Positions 27,433 through 36,205 of a stretch of DNA of 36,286 nucleotides are shown here, one piece after another (the first letter of the stretch is position 1; each line of letters starts with the position of its first letter). The position numbers and the translations under genes were made by a program. The notes below the pieces were generated by a model that searched no databases, was not told the DNA's origin, and saw only the letters and a list, made by a program, of their open reading frames with translations. The stretch spans positions 1-36,286 of the forward strand of contig NZ_PSNX01000019.1 in assembly GCF_002930615.1 (NCBI RefSeq), given 5' to 3'. The DNA comes from Caldimonas caldifontis (lineage in GTDB: Bacteria; Pseudomonadota; Gammaproteobacteria; Burkholderiales; Burkholderiaceae_C).

Positions 27433-27502
27433 GGTCAGGAATCTCCTCGTCTCTTGTGGTGGGAAGGAACAGGGCCGGCGAGTCCGGCGGTTGGGAAAGG
27501 GG

Positions 27503-28585
<1,083 letters not shown>

Positions 28586-28586
28586 C

Positions 28587-29897
28587 TCAGGTCCTCCGCT
28601 GCGAGGCGATGAAGTCGCGGTACCAGTGCGCGCTGGCCTTGGGCGTGCGCACCTGGGTGTCGTAGTCCACGTGCACCAGGCCGAAGCGCTTGTCGTAGCC
28701 CGAGTCCCACTCGTAGTTGTCGAGCAGGCTCCAGTAGAAGTAGCCCCGCACGTCCACGCCCGCTTCCATCGCACGGGCCAGGGCCTGCAGATGGGCGCGC
28801 AGGTAGTCGATGCGCGGCGCGTCGGCCACGGCCCCGTCCACCAGCCGGTCGGCGTTGGCCATGCCGTTTTCGGTGATGTAGATCGGCGGCAGGCGGTAGT
28901 TGCGGTGCAGCCAGGTGAGCAGCTCCGTCAGGCCTTCCGGGTAGATCTCCCAGCCCATGTCGGTCTCGCCCTGCAGCTTGGGCGCAGGCACCGGGGGCTG
29001 GGCGGCCGAGGCCCAGATGCGCGTGTAGTAGTTGATGCCGAGGAAGTCGAGCGGTTGGGCGATGATCGAGAAATCGTTTTCACGAGTGGCCGGATGGAAG
29101 GCCAGGCCATCGATCGCGGGATAGCGCTTCAGGAAGATCGGGTCCATGTACCAGCGCACGAAGCTGGCGAGCTGGCGTTCCGCCTCGGCCCGGTCGGCGG
29201 CGCTGTCGGTGGCCGGTGTGACCGAGGACTGGTTGAGCACGATGCCCAGCGGCGCACGCACGCCGGAGGCGCGCATGGCCTGCAGCGCCAGGCCATGCGA
29301 CAGCAGCAGGTGGTGCGCCACCTGCACGGTCGCCTGCGGGTCGCGCCAGCCCGGGGCGAACTTGCCGACCTCATGCCCGAGGGTGGCCGCACACCAGGGC
29401 TCGTTGTGCGTGGCGATCGCCGCCACGCGGTCGCCCAGGCGGCGGCCCATCACGTCGGCGTAGTCGGCAAAGCGCTGCGCCGTGTCGCGCACCACCCAGC
29501 CGCCACGCTCCTGCAGGGCCTGCGGCAGGTCCCAGTGGTACAGCGTCACGTGGGGTTGGATGCCCCTGGACAGGAGCTTGTCCACCAGGCGGTCGTAGAA
29601 GCCCAGACCCTTGTCGTTCCACGCGCCCTGACCCAGCGGCTGCACGCGCGGCCACGAGATCGAGAAGCGATAGGCCTGCAGGCCCAGCGTGGCCATCAGG
29701 TCCACGTCGCTTTCATAGCGGTGGTAGTGGTCGCAGGCCACGTCGCCGGTGTGGCCCTGGAAGGTGGTGCCGCTCTGGTGCGAGAAGTGGTCCCAGATCG
29801 AGGGGCCACGCCCGTCCTCGTTGGCAGCGCCTTCGATCTGGTAGGCGCTGGTGGCAGCACCCCACAGGAAGCCGGGGGGGAAGGAAAGTGCAGTCAC
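28587..29897 (-). CDS. GH1 beta-glucosidase
   Basis: Glycoside hydrolase family 1, retaining mechanism, releasing glucose from cellobiose or aryl-beta-glucosides in the cytoplasm (no signal peptide). FPPGFLWGAATSAYQIEGAA is the N-terminal signature. The acid/base is Glu166 in THNEPW and the nucleophile Glu343 in YITENG, numbered from the GTG at 29897. YRFSISWPRVQP and the C-terminal YFYWSLLDNYEWDSGYDKRF are also family-specific, and the 436-residue length is normal. The GTG at 29897 follows AGGA at eight bases; a TTG at 29903 sits too close to that site. It lies between the permease and ATPase genes, an arrangement that ties hydrolysis to uptake. Confidence 0.96.
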   Translation of the reverse strand: MTALSFPPGFLWGAATSAYQIEGAANEDGRGPSIWDHFSHQSGTTFQGHTGDVACDHYHRYESDVDLMATLGLQAYRFSISWPRVQPLGQGAWNDKGLGFYDRLVDKLLSRGIQPHVTLYHWDLPQALQERGGWVVRDTAQRFADYADVMGRRLGDRVAAIATHNEPWCAATLGHEVGKFAPGWRDPQATVQVAHHLLLSHGLALQAMRASGVRAPLGIVLNQSSVTPATDSAADRAEAERQLASFVRWYMDPIFLKRYPAIDGLAFHPATRENDFSIIAQPLDFLGINYYTRIWASAAQPPVPAPKLQGETDMGWEIYPEGLTELLTWLHRNYRLPPIYITENGMANADRLVDGAVADAPRIDYLRAHLQALARAMEAGVDVRGYFYWSLLDNYEWDSGYDKRFGLVHVDYDTQVRTPKASAHWYRDFIASQRRT

Positions 29898-29924
29898 GAA
29901 CAAAGTCCTAGTGGGTCGGAAGGG

Positions 29925-30767
29925 TCAGGATTTCACGGCGCCAGCGGTGAGGCCTTCGATGAGCCGGCGCGAGGCCACCATGAAGAGTGCGAGCAGAGGC
30001 AGCACGGCGATCGCGGAGCCCGCCGAGATGGCGCCCCAGGGGATCTGGCCGGTGCCTTGCAGCGAGCGCAGCGCCAACGGGATGGTGTACATCTCCATGT
30101 CGCGGATCACGATCAGCGGCCCGATGAAGTTGTTCCACGAGCTGATGAAGGTGATCAGGCCCAGCGTGCCCAGGGCCGGCCCGATGAGCGGCAGCACGAT
30201 GCGCCAGTAGATGGCGAACTCGCCGCAGCCGTCGATGCGGGCGGCATCGATCAGCTCGCGCGGGATGGCCGACTCGATGTACTGGCGCATCAGGAAGATG
30301 CCCAGCGCCCCGACCGCGCCCGGGATGTAGAGCGCGCGCGGCTGGTCCATCCATCCCAGCCAGCTCATGATGAGCGCGGTGGGGATCATGCCCACGAAGG
30401 CCGGCAGCAGCATGGTGGCCATCACCGCGCCGAAGAGCCATTCGCGTCCCGGGAAACGGTACATCGCGAACGCGTAGCCGGCCAGCGAGCAGAAGAAGAG
30501 GTTCAGCAACGTGGACGCCATCGCGATGTAGACGCTCCAGCCCACGTTCTTCCAGAAGTGCGGCAGGCTGGTGAGCAGCTGGCGCAGGTTGTCTGCCAGC
30601 GCATCGCCGAACCACAACGGTGGTGGCATCGAGAGGATCTCCCGGTTGCTGTGGGTGGCGAACACGAGCATGAAGTAGAAGGGCCCGAGCATCATCGCCG
30701 CGCCGATGGCGACGACGAGGTAGGCCAGCAGCGTCTGCGGCGTGAGGGTGCGCGAGGAAGTGGTCAT
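29925..30767 (-). CDS. carbohydrate ABC transporter permease, MalG/UgpE type
   Basis: This inner-membrane permease of 280 residues has six predicted segments. The start LLAYLVVAIGAAMMLGPFYF and the domain segment FFCSLAGYAFAMYRFPGREW are typical of MalG-like proteins. The cytoplasmic EAA loop reads ELIDAARIDGCGEFAIYWRI followed by VLPLIGPALGTL and docks on the ATPase. The C-terminus RRLIEGLTAGAVKS is the usual end. The ATG at 30767 is 11 bases after the preceding permease gene. Confidence 0.95.
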   Translation of the reverse strand: MTTSSRTLTPQTLLAYLVVAIGAAMMLGPFYFMLVFATHSNREILSMPPPLWFGDALADNLRQLLTSLPHFWKNVGWSVYIAMASTLLNLFFCSLAGYAFAMYRFPGREWLFGAVMATMLLPAFVGMIPTALIMSWLGWMDQPRALYIPGAVGALGIFLMRQYIESAIPRELIDAARIDGCGEFAIYWRIVLPLIGPALGTLGLITFISSWNNFIGPLIVIRDMEMYTIPLALRSLQGTGQIPWGAISAGSAIAVLPLLALFMVASRRLIEGLTAGAVKS

Positions 30768-30778
30768 TGGCAAAGCCC

Positions 30779-31774
30779 TCAGTCGCGCCGACCGCCGAGC
30801 AGGCGATGGTTCGCCCAGGTGGCGGCGGCAATCATCAGGAAAAGCAGCCAGGCCACGGCCGAGGCGGTGCCGAAGTCGCCGTCCACGAAAGCGGTGGCGT
30901 ACATGTGCATGGCCGCGGTCTTGCCGGCCTGGTCGATGCCGCCGGTGCCCCCTGTCAGGATGAAGGGCTCCTCGAAGAGCTGCAGGTTGCCGATGATGGT
31001 GAGCGTCACCGCAAAGAAGATCATCGGGCGCAGCAGCGGCAGCGTGATGTAGCGGAACTGCTGCCAGCCCTTGGCGCCGTCCATCTCGGCCGCTTCATAG
31101 AGATCGCGTGGGATGGTCTGCATGGCCGACAGGTACAGCACCGCGTTCCAGCCCACGTAGCGCCACCACACCACGAAGGCGATCATCCACTTCGTGTAGC
31201 CGGGCTGGCCCCAGTCGATGTTCTGCTCCGGGAAGAGCCAGCCGATCAGCGGCAAGTCGTGGAGGGGGGTGAGCACCGCATTGACCACGCCGAAGTCGCG
31301 CGAGAACAGCGACGAGAACACGAGCGACACCGCCACGGTGGACGTGATGAAGGGCAGGAAGTACAGGCCCACCACGAAGTTGCGCGAACGCTTCAGGGCG
31401 CGGTGGAAGAAGAAGGCCAGCGGCAGCGCCACCAGGTGCTGCGGCAGGCCTGACACCACGGCCAGCCACAGCGTGTTGTAGAGCGACTTGTGGAACCAGT
31501 CATCGTCACGCAGGCTGTAGACGTAGTTCTCCAGCCCCACCCAGCGCATGGCCTCCAGGCCGGCCGCCGGATCCCAGCGGTGGAAGGACAGGTAGAACGA
31601 GAACAGCAGCGGAAAGAGCCCGAACACCGCGAACAGGATGAAGAAGGGGCTGATGAAGAGATATGGTGCGCTGCGGCGCGACAGCCAGGGGCGGCGCCAC
31701 CAGGCGGGCCGTGGGGTCGCGGCAGGCGCACGCTCGGTCACCGGCGCGGTGCCCGCCAGGGTGTTCGGGTTCAT
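30779..31774 (-). CDS. sugar ABC transporter permease, MalF/UgpA type
   Basis: A 331-residue permease with a cytoplasmic proline-rich leader (to about 35) and six membrane segments beginning APYLFISPFFILFAVFGLFP. LSFHRWDPAAG and the later TLWLAVVSGLPQHLVALPLA are usual for this subfamily. The EAA loop is DLYEAAEMDGAKGWQQFRYI followed by TLPLLRPMIFFA, and NLQLFEEPFILTGGTGG is the conserved final region. It pairs with the MalG-type permease next to it. The start was taken at ATG 31774; an upstream TTG at 31789 is open but less likely. Confidence 0.95.
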   Translation of the reverse strand: MNPNTLAGTAPVTERAPAATPRPAWWRRPWLSRRSAPYLFISPFFILFAVFGLFPLLFSFYLSFHRWDPAAGLEAMRWVGLENYVYSLRDDDWFHKSLYNTLWLAVVSGLPQHLVALPLAFFFHRALKRSRNFVVGLYFLPFITSTVAVSLVFSSLFSRDFGVVNAVLTPLHDLPLIGWLFPEQNIDWGQPGYTKWMIAFVVWWRYVGWNAVLYLSAMQTIPRDLYEAAEMDGAKGWQQFRYITLPLLRPMIFFAVTLTIIGNLQLFEEPFILTGGTGGIDQAGKTAAMHMYATAFVDGDFGTASAVAWLLFLMIAAATWANHRLLGGRRD

Positions 31775-31814
31775 GGGGTCGGAAGCCAAGTCGTATGAGC
31801 CGGGAAGGGGTTGC

Positions 31815-33056
31815 TCAGCGGCGCACGCGTCGCTGCACCTGGGCCTGGGCGTCGGCCAGGGCCTGGCCGATGTCCTTGTTCTGCTCCAGCACCTTTTCCA
31901 GCTCGGCGTTCACCACCTCGGCGGCCACCGGGTCGAACTTGTCCACGCTCATCGCGGGGATGCGGCTGGCCGCTTCCTTCCACAGCACACGGGCCTTCTG
32001 CCCACCGAGGTATTCGATCGGTTGCTCGATGAAGGGGTCGTTCTGGGCCGCCAGCAGCGAGGGGAAGGCATCGATGCCGCGGAAGGCCTCGATCTGCATC
32101 TCCTTGTTGGTGGTGAGGAACTTGATGAAATCCCAGGCTGCCTGCTTGTTCTGCGCTTTCTTCGGGATGCCATAGAAGGAGCCGCCCCAGGAGGCATAGG
32201 CCCCTCCCGGCAACTGCGCCGAACGCCATTTCCCCTTCGACTCGGGTGCGAGCCAGTTGTTGAGGTGCCCGGCGAGCCAGGCCCCCATCATCTGCGAGGC
32301 GATGCGATCGCGCTTGAAGCCCTCGCTCCATTCGTTGGACCACGCGCTGATCTTGCCGTCGATGCCGGCCGTGCGCGCCGCCTTGGCCAGCTCGAAGGCC
32401 TTGCGGAAGCGCGCATTGTTGATGGTCGGCTGACCCTGCTTGTTGAAGTAGATGCCCTCACCGTCCTTGAGGTTGGAGCGGATGTAGATGTCCTTGATGT
32501 CCACCGCACTGGCCAGCAGCCAGGCGCCCGTGGCCGCCTTGAGCTTCTTGCCCGACTCGATGTAGGACTCCCAGCTCCGGGTGAGATCTGCCTCGCTCAG
32601 GCCAGCCTGGTCGAGCAAGTCCTTGCGATAGAAGAGCGCGCCGGGACCGATGTCCACCGGCATGCCCACCATCACGCCCTGGCCGCTCATGGCCAGCGGG
32701 TAGGTGAAGCGCGCCACCTGGTCGCGGAACTGCCCAGCGTTGTAGGGCGCCTTGCTCAGGTCCTCCATGCCGCCACTCTCGGCGAACTTGCCGATGAAGC
32801 CCATGTCGATGGCCATCACATCCGGCAGCCCGGCGCCGGTGGCCAAAGCCGTGGTCATCGCCGTGTGGTGGTCGGCGTAGGCCAGGCTGGTCAGCTTGAT
32901 TTCGACGTTGGGATTGAGCTTCTTGTACAGCGGGATGGCGAGCTTGATGCCCCGGTCCAGGTCCGGGAAGGAGGCCACGTTCAGCGTCACGGTTTGCGCG
33001 CACGCCACACCCCATCCCATGGCCGCTGCCACCAGCGGTGCCCACATCTTCTTCAT
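31815..33056 (-). CDS. extracellular sugar-binding protein of the ABC transporter
   Basis: A 413-residue periplasmic receptor of family 1 (MalE-like). The start at ATG 33056 (preceded by GAGGAG) gives a signal peptide MKKMWAPLVAAAMGWGVACA before QTVTLNVASFPD. Conserved features are YKKLNPNVEIKLTSLAYADH, LPDVMAIDMGFIGKFAESGG, the mid hinge PVDIGPGALFYRKDLLDQAG and AWDFIKFLTTNKEMQ near the C-terminus. The several tryptophans (WESY, WSNEWSEG, WLAPESKG, YASWGGSFYG) suit stacking on a beta-linked oligosaccharide. First gene of the leftward transport operon, whose own promoter lies at the end of the GH5 gene. Confidence 0.95.
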   Translation of the reverse strand: MKKMWAPLVAAAMGWGVACAQTVTLNVASFPDLDRGIKLAIPLYKKLNPNVEIKLTSLAYADHHTAMTTALATGAGLPDVMAIDMGFIGKFAESGGMEDLSKAPYNAGQFRDQVARFTYPLAMSGQGVMVGMPVDIGPGALFYRKDLLDQAGLSEADLTRSWESYIESGKKLKAATGAWLLASAVDIKDIYIRSNLKDGEGIYFNKQGQPTINNARFRKAFELAKAARTAGIDGKISAWSNEWSEGFKRDRIASQMMGAWLAGHLNNWLAPESKGKWRSAQLPGGAYASWGGSFYGIPKKAQNKQAAWDFIKFLTTNKEMQIEAFRGIDAFPSLLAAQNDPFIEQPIEYLGGQKARVLWKEAASRIPAMSVDKFDPVAAEVVNAELEKVLEQNKDIGQALADAQAQVQRRVRR

Positions 33057-33088
33057 CGTCTTGTCTCCTCGCCCTTTCGGAGCTTGAT

Positions 33089-33105
33089 GATGCCAGGATG
33101 GCATC
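33089..33105. repeat. 7-bp inverted repeat in the leader of the sugar-binding protein gene
   Basis: GATGCCA and TGGCATC, three bases apart, form a perfect hairpin 33-49 bases upstream of the receptor start. In the predicted transcript it is a 5'-leader stem, possibly stabilising the highly expressed receptor mRNA or acting as another protein site. Confidence 0.5.
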
Positions 33106-33244
33106 GTTTTCATTAACAAACCCTATACACAGGCCACTCCGAGCCACCACCATTTGTCGGTTTGCTGCCATGCAGCAAGGCTTGAAGCGCCTTTCCTCAA
33201 GGATCGCGGGGGAGACACACACGGTGCGCGATCCATCAGGTTTC

Positions 33245-33258
33245 TGAAAGCGTTTTCA
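33245..33258. promoter_or_regulatory. LacI-family operator O1 of the cello-oligosaccharide operon
   Basis: TGAAAGCGTTTTCA, one mismatch from a perfect 14-base palindrome and extended by a matching C/G to 16 (33244-33259), has the central CG of LacI/GalR operators. It falls just downstream of the predicted transcription start of the transport operon, where a bound repressor would block elongation or initiation. Confidence 0.85.
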
Positions 33259-33268
33259 GAACGGCCGC

Positions 33269-33298
33269 ATTTCAGCAAGGCCTGAAAACGTTGTCAAC
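33269..33298 (-). promoter_or_regulatory. predicted sigma-70 promoter of the sugar transport operon
   Basis: On the minus strand a perfect -35 TTGACA (33298-33293) is followed after 18 bases by TGAAAT (33274-33269), a 4-of-6 match to the -10 box. A start near 33262 would put O1 at about +4 to +17 and O2 over the -35. The TGA inside the -35 is the GH5 stop codon, so the promoter begins inside the upstream gene. Confidence 0.6.
33283..33296. promoter_or_regulatory. LacI-family operator O2, overlapping the GH5 stop codon
   Basis: TGAAAACGTTGTCA differs by one base from a perfect palindrome and matches the sites at 33245 and 34466. It covers the -35 of the transport promoter and includes the GH5 stop codon (33294-33296). 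A further inverted repeat, TTTCAG/CTGAAA (33270-33275 and 33282-33287), links it towards O1. Confidence 0.85.
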
Positions 33299-34397
33299 GC
33301 TGTGTCACGGTTTCATCGCGATAACCAGGGTAAGTCCCAGGAGGGGCTGGCGACACCGGCGCGCTCGGCAGCAAGGCCTCCAGCAGGGGCCGGCGCCAGG
33401 TGAGCGTGAGCGGCTCCAGCACGCCGAAACTGGAGGCCAGTTCCCAGTAGGCCCACGAGAATCCGCGCGCTTCGGCCTCGCGGCGAACGGCCGTGGTCCA
33501 GGCGATGCGGGTGGCTTCGTCGGCACGCGAATAGACCCCGAATTCACCCAGGAAGATCGGGCGGCGCTCGGCCCTCGCCCAGGCTTGCACGCGGTCGAAG
33601 TCGGCGCGCAGCTTCGCTCTTTCGGCCGCCGTGCCCCGCCAGGTGGTGCCCACCCAGTCGCCCGCCCCGCTCACCCATTCGGCGCCCTGATGGGTCACGG
33701 CCATGGGTTCGTAGTAGTGGAAGGTGGCGATGATGTTGCGGTCATCGCGCGGCAGTCGCAGGTCCGCCAGGGCGTCGGCGGCGTTCCAGTCTCCGCCGCC
33801 GATGATCAGCGTGCGGTGGGGGTTGCTCTCACGCACCACCGGCAGCACGGCCGCCAGGGCCTCGTTCCAGCGTGCGCGGGTCAGTTCCCGGTGGGGCTCG
33901 TTGAGCAGTTCGAACATCACCGTGGCCGGTGCGTCGCGGTAGTGCTCGGCCACCTGGCGCCACAGGGCCAGGAAGCGCTCGCGCTCGGTCTGGGGCTCCA
34001 GCATCATCCCGGCGTAGTGGTGCATGTCCAGGATCACCGCCAGCCCCTGGGCCTGTGCGAGGCGGATCACCCCATCGACCCGCTCGAAGAACTCGGTCGA
34101 GATCGTGTAGGGTGGCTTCAGGAAGGCACGCGCATCCCAGCGGATGGGCAGCCGGATGGCCGTGAACCCCGCCTGGGCGCTGAGCGTGATGAACTCGTCG
34201 CGCAGCATCGGCCCGGCCAGGCCCTCCCGGGCGTGCTCGAGCATGTTGCCGAAGTTGATGCTGCGCGCCAGCAGGCGGTTGCAGCTCTCGGCGCGCGCCT
34301 GGGGCGCCTGATCGAAGGAGCAGCCCCAGGCCGGCGGCGCGGCCAGGGCCCACCCCAGGGCCGCCAGTGCGGCAGCGCGGTACAGGAAGGGTTTCAT
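33294..34397 (-). CDS. secreted GH5 endoglucanase-like glycoside hydrolase
   Basis: This 367-residue enzyme has a signal peptide ending near PPAWG-CSFD. The GH5 TIM barrel shows INFGNMLEHAREG, GFTAIRLPIRWDA and VILDMHHYAGMM. The acid/base is Glu167 in FELLNEPH and the nucleophile Glu285 in IFLGEFGVYS, with HYYEP between them. Cys26 and Cys39 may pair; a lipoprotein is unlikely because the -3 position is Ala. It would cut beta-1,4-glucan (cellulose or mixed-linkage glucan) outside the cytoplasm and feed oligosaccharides to the porin and ABC importer encoded downstream on the same strand. The specificity within GH5 cannot be read reliably. Its ATG is divergent from the LacI regulator across ~80 bases. 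Confidence 0.92.
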   Translation of the reverse strand: MKPFLYRAAALAALGWALAAPPAWGCSFDQAPQARAESCNRLLARSINFGNMLEHAREGLAGPMLRDEFITLSAQAGFTAIRLPIRWDARAFLKPPYTISTEFFERVDGVIRLAQAQGLAVILDMHHYAGMMLEPQTERERFLALWRQVAEHYRDAPATVMFELLNEPHRELTRARWNEALAAVLPVVRESNPHRTLIIGGGDWNAADALADLRLPRDDRNIIATFHYYEPMAVTHQGAEWVSGAGDWVGTTWRGTAAERAKLRADFDRVQAWARAERRPIFLGEFGVYSRADEATRIAWTTAVRREAEARGFSWAYWELASSFGVLEPLTLTWRRPLLEALLPSAPVSPAPPGTYPGYRDETVTQR

Positions 34398-34404
34398 GAC
34401 GATG

Positions 34405-34418
34405 TGTCTCCGTTTTCA
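34405..34418. promoter_or_regulatory. degenerate LacI-type half operator before the GH5 gene
   Basis: TGTCTCCGTTTTCA keeps one perfect half (GTTTTCA) of the operators at 33245, 33283 and 34466, and only the TG and central C of the other. It lies 8 bases upstream of the GH5 start, in its leader, where a repressor could act weakly or cooperatively. Confidence 0.4.
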
Positions 34419-34424
34419 GAATTG

Positions 34425-34445
34425 GCGCCAGACAGCCTCTGGCGC
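34425..34445. repeat. 8-bp perfect inverted repeat between the GH5 and lacI-type genes
   Basis: GCGCCAGA (34425-34432) and TCTGGCGC (34438-34445) flank CAGCC. It is unrelated in sequence to the LacI-type operators and sits in the middle of the divergent promoter region. It could be the site of a second regulator or a leader hairpin. Confidence 0.6.
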
Positions 34446-34465
34446 AGTGGCCTGCCAAAATGGCC

Positions 34466-34479
34466 TGAAAACGTTATCA
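34466..34479. promoter_or_regulatory. LacI-family operator O3 overlapping the regulator's start codon
   Basis: TGAAAACGTTATCA matches O1 and O2, and its last base is the A of the regulator's ATG (34479). Repressor bound here would block its own gene and could also reach the divergent GH5 promoter. Confidence 0.85.
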
Positions 34480-35534
34480 TGAACCTCCACCGCAACCCAT
34501 CCCTCACCACCCTGCCCGTGAGCCCAGACCTCGACACCCCCGCCGCCGTGACCGTGCTCGACGTGGCCCGCGCGGCCGGCGTCTCGCCCAGCACCGTCTC
34601 GCGCATCCTCAATGGCACGGCCCGCGTGGCGGCCGACAAGCGCGCGGCCGTCGAAGCGGCCATCGCGAAGCTCAACTTCCGCCCCAACCTCTTCGCCCGC
34701 AGCCTCAAGACCGGCACCACGATGACGGTGGGCATCGTCACGCAGGACGTCGAGAGCCCCTTCTACGGCCGGGCGATGAAGGGCATCGAAGAAGGCCTGA
34801 GCGGCAGCGGCTACGCGCCCATCATCGTGAGCGGGCACTGGAACGCGAAGGAAGAAGCCGAGCGCGTCGAACTGCTGATGGCGCGGCGCATCGACGGCCT
34901 GATCATCCTCACCGGCCACCTGTCCGACGAACAGGTGCGGGCCTTCGCGCTGCATCAGCCCGTGGTGGCCACCGGCCGCCAGGTAGACGGCCCCCAGCTG
35001 CGCAGCTGCCAGCTCGACCAGGAAATGGGCGGCTACCTCGCCACCCGCCACCTCATCAACCTGGGCCACCGCCGCATCGCCCACATCACCGGCCCGCAGG
35101 ACCATGACGACGCCCAGCAACGTCTGGCCGGCTACCGCCGAGCCTTGCAGGAAGCCGGCCTGGCGGCCGATGCGGCCCTGGTCGTGCAAGGCGACTTCAT
35201 GGAAAGCGGCGGCCTGATGGCCATGAGCCGGCTGATCGACAGTGGTGAGTCCTTCACGGCCGTGTTCGCCGCCAACGACCAGAGCGCCTACGGTGCACGC
35301 ATGGCCCTGTACCGCCGCGGGGTGCGGGTGCCGGACGATGTCTCGGTCGTGGGTTTCGACGACCTGCCCGCCTCAGCTTACCTCACCCCGCCGCTGACCA
35401 CCGTGCGCCAGCCCATCTACGAAGTGGGCCTGTATGCAGCGCGCACCCTGCTCGGCCTGATGGGCCACCCCGTCGAGCCCATCACGCTGCCGCCGATGGA
35501 ACTCGTGGTGCGCGAGACCACACGCCGACTCTGA
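34479..35534 (+). CDS. LacI-family transcriptional repressor
   Basis: The 351-residue regulator has its helix-turn-helix at about 25-47, VTVLDVARAAGVSPSTVSRI followed by LNGTARVAADKRAAVEAA. The hinge NFRPNLFARSLKTG leads to a periplasmic-binding-protein-like effector domain (TMTVGIVTQDVESPFYGRAM; HRRIAHITGPQDHDDAQQRL; FAANDQSAYGARMAL; VSVVGFDDLPASAYLTPPLT). The ATG at 34479 overlaps operator O3 and has no ribosome binding site; a GTG at 34518 is an alternative. It most likely represses the GH5 gene, the transport operon and itself, and is relieved by cellobiose, glucose-beta-linked sugars or a derivative. The effector is inferred from the target genes. Confidence 0.95.
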   Translation: MNLHRNPSLTTLPVSPDLDTPAAVTVLDVARAAGVSPSTVSRILNGTARVAADKRAAVEAAIAKLNFRPNLFARSLKTGTTMTVGIVTQDVESPFYGRAMKGIEEGLSGSGYAPIIVSGHWNAKEEAERVELLMARRIDGLIILTGHLSDEQVRAFALHQPVVATGRQVDGPQLRSCQLDQEMGGYLATRHLINLGHRRIAHITGPQDHDDAQQRLAGYRRALQEAGLAADAALVVQGDFMESGGLMAMSRLIDSGESFTAVFAANDQSAYGARMALYRRGVRVPDDVSVVGFDDLPASAYLTPPLTTVRQPIYEVGLYAARTLLGLMGHPVEPITLPPMELVVRETTRRL

Positions 35535-35551
35535 GGCGCCACAATGCGCGC

Positions 35552-36205
35552 ATGACCTCGCGCATCCTGCTCACCGGCTTCGAGCCCTTCGGCGGCGAAC
35601 GCCTGAACCCCTCGCAGGCTCTGGCCGAAGCACTGCACGGCCAGCGCGTGGGCGAGGCCGAGATCACCGGTCTCGTGCTGCCCTGTGTCTTCGATGATGC
35701 CCTGGCCGTGCTCAACCAGGCCCTCGATGCGCACCGCCCCGGCCTGGTTCTGGCGCTGGGCCAGGCCGGCAGCCGCGCGGACCTCACGGTGGAGCGTGTC
35801 GCGATCAACCTCAACGACGCCCGCATCCCCGACAACGCCGGCCGCCAGCCCATCGACACACCCGTGGTGCCCGGCGGCCCGGCCGCCTACTTCAGCACCC
35901 TGCCCATCAAGGCCATCGTCGCCGACCTGCGCGCCGCGGGCCTGCCCGCCTCGGTCTCACAGACCGCCGGCACCTTCGTGTGCAACCACGTGTTCTACGG
36001 CCTGATGCATGCCCTGGCCACACGGCATCCCGGCGCACGCGGCGGCTTCATGCATGTGCCCCTGCTGCCCGGGCAGGCCGCGCGCCTCGCGCCACCGACG
36101 GCGAGCATGGCGCTGGAGACCATGCGCGAAGGCGTTCTGATCGCCTTGCGGACGGCGCTGCACGAGCGTGTGGATCGGGTGGTGGGTGGCGGTGCGCTGG
36201 ATTAG
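35552..36205 (+). CDS. pcp: pyrrolidone-carboxylate peptidase (pyroglutamyl peptidase I)
   Basis: Pcp removes N-terminal pyroglutamate from peptides, releasing 5-oxoproline, in the cytoplasm. The 217 residues begin RILLTGFEPFGGERLNPSQA. The cysteine-protease triad is visible: Glu81 in TVERVAINLNDARIPDNAG, Cys144 in GTFVCNHVFYGLMH and His168 in GGFMHVP. The length is normal for the family, so the C-terminus (VDRVVGGGALD) is at or very near its natural end. The stop codon TAG is formed by TA at 36203-36204 and the first G of the insertion sequence, so the insertion either landed exactly on a TAA/TAG stop or trimmed a few residues. The gene is 17 bases after the LacI-type regulator; the released 5-oxoproline could feed the fused oxoprolinase encoded ~10 kb away. 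Confidence 0.95.
   Translation: MTSRILLTGFEPFGGERLNPSQALAEALHGQRVGEAEITGLVLPCVFDDALAVLNQALDAHRPGLVLALGQAGSRADLTVERVAINLNDARIPDNAGRQPIDTPVVPGGPAAYFSTLPIKAIVADLRAAGLPASVSQTAGTFVCNHVFYGLMHALATRHPGARGGFMHVPLLPGQAARLAPPTASMALETMREGVLIALRTALHERVDRVVGGGALD

Noticed and set aside
33294-34397. GH5 enzyme as a lipoprotein (cysteine at residue 26 after the signal peptide)
   Set aside because: The residues before the cysteine are AWG, without the Leu/Val/Ile at -3 expected in a lipobox; a disulfide with Cys39 is more plausible.
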